Below are positions 7,495 to 14,445 of a stretch of 14,445 bases of DNA, piece after piece (position 1 is the stretch's first letter; every line of letters starts with the position of its first letter). Both the position numbers and the translations under genes were made by a program. The notes under the pieces were generated by a model. That model did not search any database. It was given only the letters and a program-made list of their open reading frames with translations, and was not told where the DNA came from. Source of the DNA: an uncultured Victivallales bacterium (GTDB lineage Bacteria; Verrucomicrobiota; Lentisphaeria; Oligosphaerales; JAFGRS01); assembly GCA_903834675.1 (NCBI GenBank), contig CAILKC010000831.1, forward strand, positions 1 to 14,445. Direction: 5' to 3'.

Positions 7495-7500
7495 CTCCTT
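7495..7500 (-). promoter_or_regulatory. Ribosome binding site that fixes the coaX start
   Basis: AAGGAG on the minus strand, 9 nt before the ATG at 7485. It rules for the short form of the protein, which begins at the CoaX phosphate loop. Confidence 0.7.
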
Positions 7501-7763
7501 GCGAGGTCCGCACAATCTCATGTCGCGAGCCCGCCGACGCAAGCCACCCGCCGCGCCGGAGAATCTCGAATGGCTGCACGCGAGGGGACTCGCAGCCACC
7601 GCCACATTGCGGTATCTCAATCCTTCGTGCAGGCGGACGTGGCGCGCTACCTGTCCTCGGAGACGGTGGCGCCGTCGGCGGCGGTGAGCGTGGGAGCGGG
7701 TGCGGCAGGTGATGGAGATGAACATGCCCCCGCGTGAGCTGGCGGCATACCGCGGCGCAGCCG
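7501..7763. other. Non-coding stretch upstream of coaX
   Basis: I see no convincing gene. Both strands have open frames with Arg/Pro-rich, low-complexity translations. A short plus-strand run at about 7703-7782 reads like a protein fragment (MEMNMPPRELAAYRG) but is cut off by the stop at 7780-7782 and has no identifiable family. No clear promoter for coaX was found. Confidence 0.4.
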
Positions 7764-7793
7764 CTTTGGACTGCTGTGGCTAGACACAGCTTT
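7764..7793 (+). repeat. Diverged inverted copy of the REP-like hairpin
   Basis: These 30 bases match the reverse complement of 7831-7860 at 25 of 30 positions. The central stem GCTGTG (7773-7778) pairs with CACAGC (7785-7790) around a 6-nt loop. Relative to the other copies two base pairs have changed on both sides of the stem (G-C to T-A, C-G to T-A), keeping pairing intact. That points to a structured element rather than coding sequence. Confidence 0.7.
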
Positions 7794-7985
7794 CGCCGGC
7801 CACCACCAGGCCGGCGCGGCTCGCCGCGCCAAAGCGGCGTCAAGCCGCCGCAGTCCAAAGATCGCCTGACGGCGCTCGGTAAGGTCCCGCGCCGGCCACC
7901 ACCAGGCCGGCGCGGCTCGCCGCGCCAAAGCGGCGTCAAGCCGCCGCAGTCCAAAGATCGCCTGACGGCGCTCGGTAAGGTCCCG
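7794..7985. repeat. Two exact tandem copies of a 96-bp REP-like unit
   Basis: Bases 7794-7889 are repeated without a mismatch at 7890-7985. Each unit contains successive hairpins. In copy 1 these are CGCCGGCC/GGCCGGCG (7794-7801 with 7809-7816), GGCGCGGC/GCCGCGCC (7813-7820 with 7823-7830, tight loop), GCGGCG/CGCCGC (7834-7839 with 7846-7851) and a small CGCC/GGCG (7863-7866 with 7871-7874). The first two share bases and would compete. The unit reads through in several frames, giving Arg/Pro/Gly-rich peptides that I regard as artefacts. Exact identity implies recent duplication. It may be a REP/MITE-like interspersed repeat; whether it is mobile cannot be seen from one locus. Confidence 0.85.
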
Positions 7986-8010
7986 CGACGACAGCTTCGG
8001 TAAGTTCTGA

Positions 8011-8361
8011 GGCGCGCTTGGACATAAGGGGATACGGCTGAAGCGGAGCACAACAACCCCCGCCCCGCAGCAGCAGTCGGCCGAGATCCTGCTGGGGGCT
8101 GGCCCGCTGGGACCGGCTGAGTTGTGGCAGGCGGCCTGGGCGACGCGCGAGTGCTTTGACGCCCTTGAAGCCAAAGGCCTGATGATGTACGGCCAGATGA
8201 CGGCCGCGGAGATCTTGTGCGCCTGCGAGGATGCTAAGCCAGTCCTCGGGTGGCCATTGCGCAGGGCTCCGCTTCCGTGCGATATCCTTGCCTTCCTCTC
8301 GCCGCAGGCTAGCTTCGTAGGAGTTGCACGATGGCATGTGCTTTGTGGCATAGCGCGGTGA
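8011..8361 (+). pseudogene. Possible remnant of an unrecognised gene
   Basis: After a stop at 8008-8010 this frame stays open to 8361. The part at about 8080-8250 has a natural-looking composition (ELWQAAWATRECFDALEA, YGQMTAAEILCACEDA), unlike the low-complexity shadows nearby. There is no ATG; only a TTG at 8122 with no ribosome site, and the C-terminal part looks non-protein-like. It begins just after the repeat pair and ends immediately before the DUF4160 gene, so it could be a decayed member of that accessory patch. I do not recognise the family and it may be non-coding. Confidence 0.22.
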
Positions 8362-8368
8362 GGTGGTC

Positions 8369-8638
8369 ATGCCCGAGATAAGTAGGTTCTTCGGGGTCAT
8401 CATCCGCATGTTTGCGGAGCCGGCAGCACAACACAGCCAGCCCCACTTTCACGTTTACTACCAGGACCAGACCGCCGTCTGTGGCATCGACCCGGTTGAG
8501 TTGTTGGCTGGCTCACTGCCGAGGCGGCAGCAGCGCCTCGTCGAGGCGTGGGCCGAACTGCATCAGGAGCAACTGCAGGAGGACTGGGACCGGCTGCAGT
8601 CCGGCCGGGCGCCAGTGCCGGTGGAGCCTTTGCACTGA
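8369..8638 (+). CDS. DUF4160 family protein
   Basis: The 89-residue protein begins MPEISRFFGVIIRMF and contains the signature PHFHVYYQDQTAVCGI followed by LLAGSLPRRQQRLVEAWAEL and a QLQEDW segment. These are the standard DUF4160 blocks, and the length is normal. The biochemical function is unknown. Small DUF4160 genes are often found next to a DUF2442 gene, as here, and such pairs behave in gene-neighbourhood terms like toxin-antitoxin modules. The ATG at 8369 is preferred to the in-frame GTG at 8363 because the family starts MPEI and a GAGG sits 5 nt upstream. The gap to the DUF2442 gene is 12 nt, so they form an operon. Confidence 0.87.
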   Translation: MPEISRFFGVIIRMFAEPAAQHSQPHFHVYYQDQTAVCGIDPVELLAGSLPRRQQRLVEAWAELHQEQLQEDWDRLQSGRAPVPVEPLH

Positions 8639-8650
8639 CAAGGGGGCAGC

Positions 8651-8977
8651 ATGAAGCATCTAATTCACGCGGTCGCGAGCTTCACCGTCGTGGCTCCCTA
8701 TACACTGCGTGTGACGTTTGGGGACCAGACGGCACAGACGATTGACTTCCGTCCTGTGCTCAGGGGCGAGCTGTTTGGTCCACTGCTCGATCTCTCTCTG
8801 TTCAACCAGGTTCGGCTGGACCCGGAGGTCCACACGTTGGTGTGGCCGAACGGTGCCGATTTCGATCCCGCCACCCTGCATGACTGGCCGATGTACGTGG
8901 ATGTGCTTGCGGCGCAGGCGGAACTGTGGGGGGTGACAGAGGTGAAGGTCGCCGAGACCAAGGCGAGCTACGGGTGA
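8651..8977 (+). CDS. DUF2442 family protein
   Basis: The 108-residue protein shows the DUF2442 pattern: an N-terminal strand pair (YTLRVTFGDQTAQTIDF), the LRGELFGPLLDLSLFNQVRLDPEVHTLVW core and WPNGADFDPATLHDW. A C-terminal tail of about 25 residues lies beyond the core. DUF2442 (NE0471 N-terminal-like) is a small fold of unknown function; association with DNA binding or antitoxin roles has been suggested by neighbourhood but is not shown here. A G-rich AGGGGGC precedes the ATG. It is the second gene of a two-gene operon with DUF4160. Confidence 0.86.
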   Translation: MKHLIHAVASFTVVAPYTLRVTFGDQTAQTIDFRPVLRGELFGPLLDLSLFNQVRLDPEVHTLVWPNGADFDPATLHDWPMYVDVLAAQAELWGVTEVKVAETKASYG

Positions 8978-9012
8978 CGCTCGCCGCTGTCGGCGGGCCA
9001 CCAGGGCGAGCG
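8978..9012 (+). terminator. Hairpin directly after the DUF2442 stop codon
   Basis: CGCTCGCC (8978-8985) pairs perfectly with GGCGAGCG (9005-9012) around a 19-nt GC-rich loop, starting on the base after the stop codon. There is no T-tract, so intrinsic termination would be weak. It lies between convergent genes and could serve either. Bases 9013-9125 hold nothing else recognisable. Confidence 0.35.
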
Positions 9013-9125
9013 CTTCCGGGGGTCGCGGCGGCTCAGCGGGAGCTTCGCCGACGCATTCGTCTGTGCCTCTGGGGCTTGGGCTGCGGCAGGAGTTTCAACT
9101 CGGCCTGTTTCTCGCTCACCGCGCC

Positions 9126-10322
9126 CTACAGGGCATACTGCGGGATCTTCAGCAGCTCGCCGTCCTTGAGCGCCGACTGGTGAGCGACGATACCACTGAC
9201 CGTCATATTCAGGGATTGGGCCACATCCACGAGGGGCTTGCGCTCCAGCAGAATCGCCTCGACGAACTCGCTCATCAGGTAGCCGTGCGAGCCGCCGTGA
9301 CCGCCAGCGTCGACCCCAGGAGGAAGCGGCGGCCGCACGATGGCCGGCGCCACGTAGTCCTTCTGATCACTCTGGAACTTGCCGTAGAACGTCCCCTTCT
9401 GCGTGCGAATTCGGCCCATCTCTCCACCCGCACCCGGCGTATCCCAGCTCACCGCCATCCGGGCCATTCCGCCCTCGCTGGTGCGGAACAGCGCGATCTC
9501 GGTGCCGAACGGATTCCCGTACGGGTTGTTCTCCGGCTTCAGGTGATCGACCGCGCTGGGCAGGCCCAGGCAGGATACCTCGGTGAAGCTCCCGCCGGTC
9601 ACGCCGATATAGTACGCATTCGAGTGTGTGGGATACCACTGCGGCGGCAGGCCTGTGCGCCATCCCTGGTGCGCGGCCAAGGGCGTGCCGAAGTAGTGCC
9701 AGTACTCGCCCTCGGCGTAGATCACCTTGCCCAGGGCCCCGGCCCTGTACATCTCCCGCATGGCAAAAAGGTCGTTGTGGTAGTACGACGTTTCGAACAT
9801 CATGTACGTGCGGCCGGTGGTCTTGACGGCAGCGAAGAGGGCCTCCGCATCCTCCAGTGACCCGAAGACAGCCGGCACCGCCGAGGCGACATGCTTGCCG
9901 GCCTTGAGCGCCGCGATGGCCAGCCGGGCGTGGCTCGGCGCGTCGGTGGCAATGAAGATCGCCTCAAGGGAGTCGTCCCTGATCAGCTCCTCGCACGAGG
10001 GATAGGTCTTCGTGCAACGGCAGGCTTTGGCCAGCCCGGCGCACTTGTCTGGATCCAGATCGGAAACCGCAGCCACCGTCACGTTCGGGTGATCCTGGAA
10101 ATGAAACGCCGCGCCGAAGCTGCACACGCCTTGTCCGGCGATGCCCACCCGGATCTTGCGGTCAGAAACAGGTCTCCAGTTCCGCGCGGCTTCCGGGTCG
10201 GTCACCGCCTGCTCAAATCCCTGGATCGGAGCGGCTCCGGCCCTGGCCTCCGGACGGGTGCGTCCCAGAGCCGAGGCTGCCTGGCCAGACGGCTGAACTG
10301 AGTCCTCGTGCGTCGGGGTCAT
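9126..10322 (-). CDS. Gfo/Idh/MocA family oxidoreductase
   Basis: The 398-residue protein is a NAD(P)-dependent sugar dehydrogenase-like enzyme. After an unusual N-terminal extension of about 55 residues with no signal peptide, the Rossmann domain starts at KIRVGIAGQG (56-65), with VSDLDPDK (86-93) and FIATDAPSHARLAI (123-136). The usual EKP motif after GKHV is replaced by SAVP (147-150), so the common catalytic Lys is missing. The C-terminal alpha/beta domain has WYPTHSNAYYIG (229-240) with His233 as a candidate catalytic residue, TGGSFTEVSCLG (242-253) and a C-terminal MSEFVEAILLERKPLVD helix (350-366). AGGAGG lies 6 nt upstream of the ATG, which supports the extended N-terminus as real. 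The substrate is unknown; family context suggests a sugar or sugar acid. Confidence 0.88.
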   Translation of the reverse strand: MTPTHEDSVQPSGQAASALGRTRPEARAGAAPIQGFEQAVTDPEAARNWRPVSDRKIRVGIAGQGVCSFGAAFHFQDHPNVTVAAVSDLDPDKCAGLAKACRCTKTYPSCEELIRDDSLEAIFIATDAPSHARLAIAALKAGKHVASAVPAVFGSLEDAEALFAAVKTTGRTYMMFETSYYHNDLFAMREMYRAGALGKVIYAEGEYWHYFGTPLAAHQGWRTGLPPQWYPTHSNAYYIGVTGGSFTEVSCLGLPSAVDHLKPENNPYGNPFGTEIALFRTSEGGMARMAVSWDTPGAGGEMGRIRTQKGTFYGKFQSDQKDYVAPAIVRPPLPPGVDAGGHGGSHGYLMSEFVEAILLERKPLVDVAQSLNMTVSGIVAHQSALKDGELLKIPQYAL

Positions 10323-10422
10323 GTGAGCCCTCCTCTGATCTGCATTCGTGGTGCTGGGCTGGACGGATCCAGCCGCGCGGGCTCAGGTCATCGAGCCCGG
10401 AACTCGCGCCTCGACCTCATCT

Positions 10423-10451
10423 ACAGTAGAGCGAGGGCGAGGTAGAGGCAA
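10423..10451 (-). promoter_or_regulatory. Candidate promoter for the oxidoreductase gene
   Basis: On the minus strand TTGCCT (10446-10451) and TACTGT (10423-10428) are separated by 17 nt, about 100 nt before the start codon. The hexamers are partial matches to the sigma-70 consensus. The -10 candidate overlaps a short TCTACAGTAGA palindrome (10420-10430). Confidence 0.25.
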
Positions 10452-10570
10452 GGGGGCGGCCAGGGCATGGGCGCAAGTCAGCTCCGTAGGGGGTTGCTTG
10501 TCTGAGACTTGCCGCAACCTCATATAGCACAAGGCGCTTCCCATTCCGCCCTTCGTCCGCCGCGCGCGGG

Positions 10571-10635
10571 TATGTAGTCGAGCCTCTAGGCGGGCTCAAT
10601 GGGGCCGCGAAACCGGCTAAAGCCTCGACTACGTA
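10571..10635. repeat. 12-bp inverted repeat in the intergenic region
   Basis: TATGTAGTCGAG (10571-10582) is the inverse of CTCGACTACGTA (10624-10635) with one mismatch, flanking 41 nt. It lies 35 nt past the stop of the esterase gene on its strand. A T-tract is absent, so it may be a weak terminator, a regulatory stem or a small repeat element. The rest of 10323-10670 shows no gene. Confidence 0.5.
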
Positions 10636-10670
10636 CGCATCGTGGCGCAGGCTGGACGTCTTATCAGGCT

Positions 10671-13600
10671 TCAGTCTTTCAACGGTGGCTGGCGCACCAC
10701 GAAGGCTTCGATGGGGATTTCGCCGTCGCCGTTGGCGCTGATCTCGAGGGTGTGCGGACCGTTCGCCAGCCCCTTGACCAAGGTGACCGGGCTGGCGATC
10801 TGCGCCTCGGCGTTGGCGGCTGGGCGCCATGGGTCGACGAAGAGCGGCAGCACCTGCCAGGTGACTTTGTAGCCGTCGGGCAAGCTGTCTTTCTTGCGGT
10901 AGATGCACGGCCAGATGATGTTGAGATCACCCTTCTCGAACGAGATGCGGCCAGAAGCCGAGGTGAAGTCGGCCGCCTGGCTGCCTTCCCCGTCCGGGCC
11001 GGTCACGGACCCTGCCAAGCGGTACGACAGCGTGCCCTTCCCGATGTCGACGGCGAAGGGGGTCAAGGTCCACTCCTCCAAGCGTGGCAGAAGGCCCGCG
11101 CCGAGGGTGACGCGGCGGATGGCGGGCATCCAGATGTAGGGGCCTTCGGAGGGGAGGCTGGAGGTGTACAACTCGGGGAACTCGGCCGGGGCTTTGCCGT
11201 CAACGAGAATCCGGGCGGTTCCGGGGTTGGCGCAGGGCAGCGGCAGGACATCCACACGGTTGCCGCTGAAGCTCAGTTTGAGCGTTGCCCCTTTCGTGGA
11301 GGTGCGTCGGCCGGCCGGCTCCGTCTGCCAGGCCCCGAGCGCCTGAACCGCGGCGTCGGAGACCTTCACCGTGCGCACCGCGTCGGGATAGGTCGCGGGA
11401 TTGCCGGGATGGTGGCGGAAGTTGCGCAACACCAGGTCGGCCAGAAGCGTGTGCCCGGCGGGGTTGTGATGGACATTGCCATGCACGGTGTCGCCCATGA
11501 GCTCGTTGAGGCCCAGGTCGTGGGCCTGAAGGTAGACGCCCCAGTCGCGAAACACGGGCGCTAGTTCCATCTGGTACTTCTCCGCCAGGACATACCACTC
11601 GGCCACCGACTTGGCCAGCCCCGCCTGCGACTCTTGCAGCTTCTCCGGATCGCTCACCCAGGTGAAGTGATGCGTATGCACCAGAATGTCGGAGGAGGTG
11701 CGCTTGCGGACATTGGCGAAGAGGGTATCCAGGCTCGCGGCGTCACCGTAAACATGGAAGATGAGCAGATCGGCGTCGCGTGGGTAGAGGTCATGCACGC
11801 CGGTGCGGACCAGTGCCGGGGCGCCAAAACCGCCGATGGACTTGTTCTCAAAGTCAATGACCGCCCAGGGGAAGCGGCTGCGCAGCACGTTGACCATCTC
11901 CTGGCAGTGCATGCCCTGAGTGATGGACTGACCATAGAAGAAGATGCGCACCCGGTTGCGCCTCTCGGCGGTGCTGCTGGCCAGCAGGTCCATGGTGCGC
12001 TGAAGCCGTTTGCCGAACTCCGCCTCGTCGGGCACCGGTGGCAGCGCCGGGATACGCTCGCGTTCGAAGTCCTGCCAGAATGCCGGGACGCGGTTCCACT
12101 GGGGTGAGGTCTCGCTGGCCGTCAGGTAGTCATAGCACGCCCGGGCCTCCCACGCCTGCTTGCCGCAGACCAGGAAGACTCCCTTGCGGATACCGCCGGT
12201 GCCCAGGTTGCCGCGCAGACGAACGGCCACCTCGACCGCCCCCGCGGCAACCCCGGCCCGCTTCAGGTCCACCAGGAAGGGCTCACGCCAGAGCTGCCCC
12301 GGCGGCGTGCCTGTGGCCTTGGCGCTGTGCTCGGCGACCCGGTTGCCATTCAGGTAGACTTCGCCTTCCTCGTCGACGCAGAGGAACAGCAGGGCGCAGA
12401 AGGGCTGCGCGAGTTCGTCGGCGTTCACGGTGACCGTCTGGCGACACCAGGCCCAGCCTGAACGGGCGCCGAAAGCGTTCATCGGCGCCGCCCCGCGGTT
12501 CACGGCCGCGGCCTCCCAGCCGTCCAACTTCAGCCCGACCGCCTGCCATCCCGCCTTGACGCCAACCTGATCGGGGTCGAAGCGCAGCAGCCAATTCCGT
12601 TCGAGTTCCCGCGCCTTAAGGTCGCCCCCGGTCGCCGCCGCAAAGAGCGCTTGCGCCGCGGCGCGCCGGTCGCGCATCTCGGGGGTTTCCGGCACGACGC
12701 GGGGGAGGACCAGCAAGCCGGAGGAATCGAGGTCGCCGATGCCCTGTTCCGGGGTCCACCAGCAGGTCCAACTGTTGTCGCAGGTGCGGCGGACGTTCAG
12801 GTTGAAGCGGACCTGGCGGAAGGACTCGGGCTTGATACCGAGCGCGGCGACCGGAATCGCGATCTCCGCAAACCAGCGCCCCTTCTCGCTCTTCGCCGCG
12901 TAGACCACGGCCTTCTGCAACGCCGCCACCTGGGCTGGCGCGGTGCCGTACTGGTCGGGACAGACGAGGGTGCCGTCCGGGAAGAGATGCAGGAGAAAGA
13001 TCGGCGCCTCGGGGTCGCTGGGCTCGCGAAACGCCAGTTCCAGACCGTCACTGCCGCCCCACTTGGGCTCGGACTTCAGCGGCTTCTCGGGATCCACCTC
13101 GACGGTCACCAGCAGCAGCAGGCGCGCCCCGTCAAAGCCGATGCGGGCGGTGCAGGGAAGCTTGGATGGCGCCTGGTAGATCTTGTTGACGCATTCGAGC
13201 GGCACCTTGCCCGACTTGGGCCATTCCCTCTCGTCGGCCACCCCGTCCGCCTTGAACGCCGCGCCGTCGAGCGTCTCGAGGATGTAGCGGGGCTTGAGTT
13301 CGGGCCGGGGGAGGCGGGGCTGGATGACGGGCATGGGCGTTACGCCAGCACCGAACTTGACCGGCGCAGAGGCCCGGCGCGCATCGGCGTAGAGCCCCAT
13401 CTGGGCGAAGTCGGGGGCTTTGAAGTCCGGCAGTCGCGGCGGGATCGGCGCGGCCTCACGCAGCCGCAGATCGAAGCCGGCCAGGTCCGCAAAACCGGGG
13501 TCTTCGTACAGGTTCAGGTTAGTCTCGATGGTGCTGGTGCGCATGACCTTGTCCGCGTTGCTGACGGACAGCTTTCCACCGCCCACGTTGAGGTTGTTCG

Positions 13601-14445
13601 TGAAGGTATTGCCGTGCGCGTTCTGCGCGTCGACCGGCTCCAGATCCAGCGGCGCCAGCAGGCTGGGGTAGCGGCTGCGCCACGGTTCGGCCCGGAATAG
13701 CGCCTCCTCCGCCAGCAGTCTCTTGAAGCAGCCGCTGTCGCGCCCCTTGGCGGCATCTACCTTGGCGAAGCTGTCGATGCCGCGGCTGTGCAGGGTAAAG
13801 GACTCCTTGCAGTTCAGCGCGATATTGCTGGCGACCCGGTTGTCCTTGCCGCCACCCAAGTTGACTCCGTGGTCGCTCAGGGTGACGATATTGCTCTCGA
13901 CGGTGGTCCCCGAGGTCATGTCGTCCAGGTAGATGGCGCGGCAGCCGCAGCCGTCGACTCCCTTGCCGAGGGCGTGGAAGAGGTTGTTGCGGATGACCGT
14001 ACCGCGCTGTGACCAGTCCCGGGTGCAGGCATACAACGCCCCGGCGTCGCTGGAGAACAGGCAGACGTCGTGGACGATGTTGTTCTCGATCAGGTGATCG
14101 TTGCCGCTGAAGCCCACCGCCATGTGCTGAGCATGGTGGATCAGGTTGTGCCGGATCTTGTTGCCCACGCCCGACACCGTGGCGCCAGGACGGTAGCAGG
14201 CGACCACCCGGCCAAAGTGATGAATGTGGTTGTTCTCGATAAGATGATTGCCGGGCGTGAGCGTGTTGCGGATGCCGCCATTGGCCTTCACGCCGCCTTC
14301 GCCTAGATCGTAGAGATCACAGCCGACCACGCTGCAGTCGCTGCCGCCATCGAGGTCCACGCCCCAGCTCCCCGTATGACGCAGCGTGCTGCCGGAAAAG
14401 GTGACCGCTTGGCTGTTCCTGAGAACCACGGCAGTCGTGCGGCAA
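10671..14445 (-). CDS. Multidomain beta-helix / CBM9-like / SGNH carbohydrate esterase, 5' truncated
   Basis: The frame is open to the right edge, so the N-terminus (presumably with a secretion signal) is missing; residue numbers below count from the first GTG, at 14429. Residues 1-320 are a right-handed parallel beta-helix with repeats such as NHLIENNHIH, DHLIENNIVHD, GTVIRNNLFH and NRVASNIALN. Residues about 385-575 resemble a family 9 carbohydrate-binding domain (YILETLDGAAFKADG... DGLELAF... GRWFAEIAIP). Residues about 610-760 are a jelly roll like those of beta-galactosidases, with VYLNGNRVAEH. Residues about 825-1008 are an SGNH hydrolase: FYGQSITQG with Ser835, SIGGFGA, FHVYGD, and GDTVHGNVHHNPAGH with Asp980 and His983. 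A final beta-rich region follows (1015-1252). The likely job is binding and de-esterifying plant or algal glycan outside the cell. The GDS motif reads GQS. Confidence 0.85.
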   Translation of the reverse strand, partial: CRTTAVVLRNSQAVTFSGSTLRHTGSWGVDLDGGSDCSVVGCDLYDLGEGGVKANGGIRNTLTPGNHLIENNHIHHFGRVVACYRPGATVSGVGNKIRHNLIHHAQHMAVGFSGNDHLIENNIVHDVCLFSSDAGALYACTRDWSQRGTVIRNNLFHALGKGVDGCGCRAIYLDDMTSGTTVESNIVTLSDHGVNLGGGKDNRVASNIALNCKESFTLHSRGIDSFAKVDAAKGRDSGCFKRLLAEEALFRAEPWRSRYPSLLAPLDLEPVDAQNAHGNTFTNNLNVGGGKLSVSNADKVMRTSTIETNLNLYEDPGFADLAGFDLRLREAAPIPPRLPDFKAPDFAQMGLYADARRASAPVKFGAGVTPMPVIQPRLPRPELKPRYILETLDGAAFKADGVADEREWPKSGKVPLECVNKIYQAPSKLPCTARIGFDGARLLLLVTVEVDPEKPLKSEPKWGGSDGLELAFREPSDPEAPIFLLHLFPDGTLVCPDQYGTAPAQVAALQKAVVYAAKSEKGRWFAEIAIPVAALGIKPESFRQVRFNLNVRRTCDNSWTCWWTPEQGIGDLDSSGLLVLPRVVPETPEMRDRRAAAQALFAAATGGDLKARELERNWLLRFDPDQVGVKAGWQAVGLKLDGWEAAAVNRGAAPMNAFGARSGWAWCRQTVTVNADELAQPFCALLFLCVDEEGEVYLNGNRVAEHSAKATGTPPGQLWREPFLVDLKRAGVAAGAVEVAVRLRGNLGTGGIRKGVFLVCGKQAWEARACYDYLTASETSPQWNRVPAFWQDFERERIPALPPVPDEAEFGKRLQRTMDLLASSTAERRNRVRIFFYGQSITQGMHCQEMVNVLRSRFPWAVIDFENKSIGGFGAPALVRTGVHDLYPRDADLLIFHVYGDAASLDTLFANVRKRTSSDILVHTHHFTWVSDPEKLQESQAGLAKSVAEWYVLAEKYQMELAPVFRDWGVYLQAHDLGLNELMGDTVHGNVHHNPAGHTLLADLVLRNFRHHPGNPATYPDAVRTVKVSDAAVQALGAWQTEPAGRRTSTKGATLKLSFSGNRVDVLPLPCANPGTARILVDGKAPAEFPELYTSSLPSEGPYIWMPAIRRVTLGAGLLPRLEEWTLTPFAVDIGKGTLSYRLAGSVTGPDGEGSQAADFTSASGRISFEKGDLNIIWPCIYRKKDSLPDGYKVTWQVLPLFVDPWRPAANAEAQIASPVTLVKGLANGPHTLEISANGDGEIPIEAFVVRQPPLKD

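Noticed and set aside
7764..7985. Possible CRISPR array
   Set aside because: Only two direct copies, 96 bp long and abutting, with no unique spacers and no cas genes in the window.
7355..8056. Minus-strand frame encoding two copies of an RRSLDCGGLTPLWRGEPRR peptide
   Set aside because: The peptide repeat is simply the translation of the 96-bp DNA repeat; compensatory changes in its hairpins argue for a structural, not coding, element.
12651..13700. 349-residue plus-strand open frame opposite the esterase gene
   Set aside because: Antisense shadow rich in Arg, Gly and Val without a ribosome site or recognisable motif.

Overview
The window is a GC-rich bacterial chromosome segment. The best taxonomic clue is the type IV pilin-like protein at the left end. 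It combines an [13 protein letters not shown] prepilin N-terminus, the [16 protein letters not shown] extension and a C-terminal H-X9-DG motif, which together are typical of the PVC/Lentisphaerota-Verrucomicrobiota-Planctomycetota sphere. The type III pantothenate kinase, the Gfo/Idh/MocA oxidoreductase, the sugar-isomerase-like TIM barrel and the large beta-helix/SGNH carbohydrate esterase fit a polysaccharide-degrading member of that group. This placement is inference; no rRNA or other marker gene is present.

Layout. Positions 1-259 hold GC-rich repeats and no gene. A minus-strand H-X9-DG pseudopilin (260-997) diverges, across about 500 bp of apparently non-coding DNA, from a plus-strand cluster of three genes: a TIM-barrel sugar isomerase/AP-endonuclease-2 fold protein (1515-2381), a coiled-coil AAA+ ATPase of McrB type (2426-4846) and a DUF2357/PD-(D/E)XK nuclease of McrC type (4824-6758). 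The last two overlap by 23 bp and look like a McrBC-like (type IV restriction-like) defence module. The nuclease gene overlaps tail-to-tail by 38 bp with a minus-strand coaX-like gene (6721-7485). From 7486 to 8368 there is no convincing gene. This stretch holds a REP-like structured repeat: two exact 96-bp tandem copies and one diverged inverted copy with compensatory stem changes. A possible gene remnant follows. Next come a small plus-strand DUF4160-DUF2442 gene pair (8369-8977), a convergent Gfo/Idh/MocA oxidoreductase (9126-10322, minus), a 348-bp spacer with an inverted repeat, and a very large minus-strand secreted-type multidomain protein (10671 to beyond the right edge). That protein has a beta-helix, a CBM9-like domain, a beta-galactosidase-type jelly roll, an SGNH esterase and a C-terminal beta domain.

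How it works together. The left half looks like a defence locus whose nucleotide-driven motor and nuclease are translationally coupled. The sugar isomerase sits 44 nt upstream and is either a bystander or an unrecognised partner. The middle (7.5-9.0 kb) is a small repeat-rich accessory patch with a possible toxin-antitoxin-like pair. The right half looks like carbohydrate metabolism: an extracellular glycan esterase and an intracellular sugar oxidoreductase on the same strand, but separated by a spacer. The main candidates for something under-described are the coiled-coil McrB/DUF2357 pair, with its altered GTPase signature and unrecognised N-terminal domain, and the covarying hairpin repeat.
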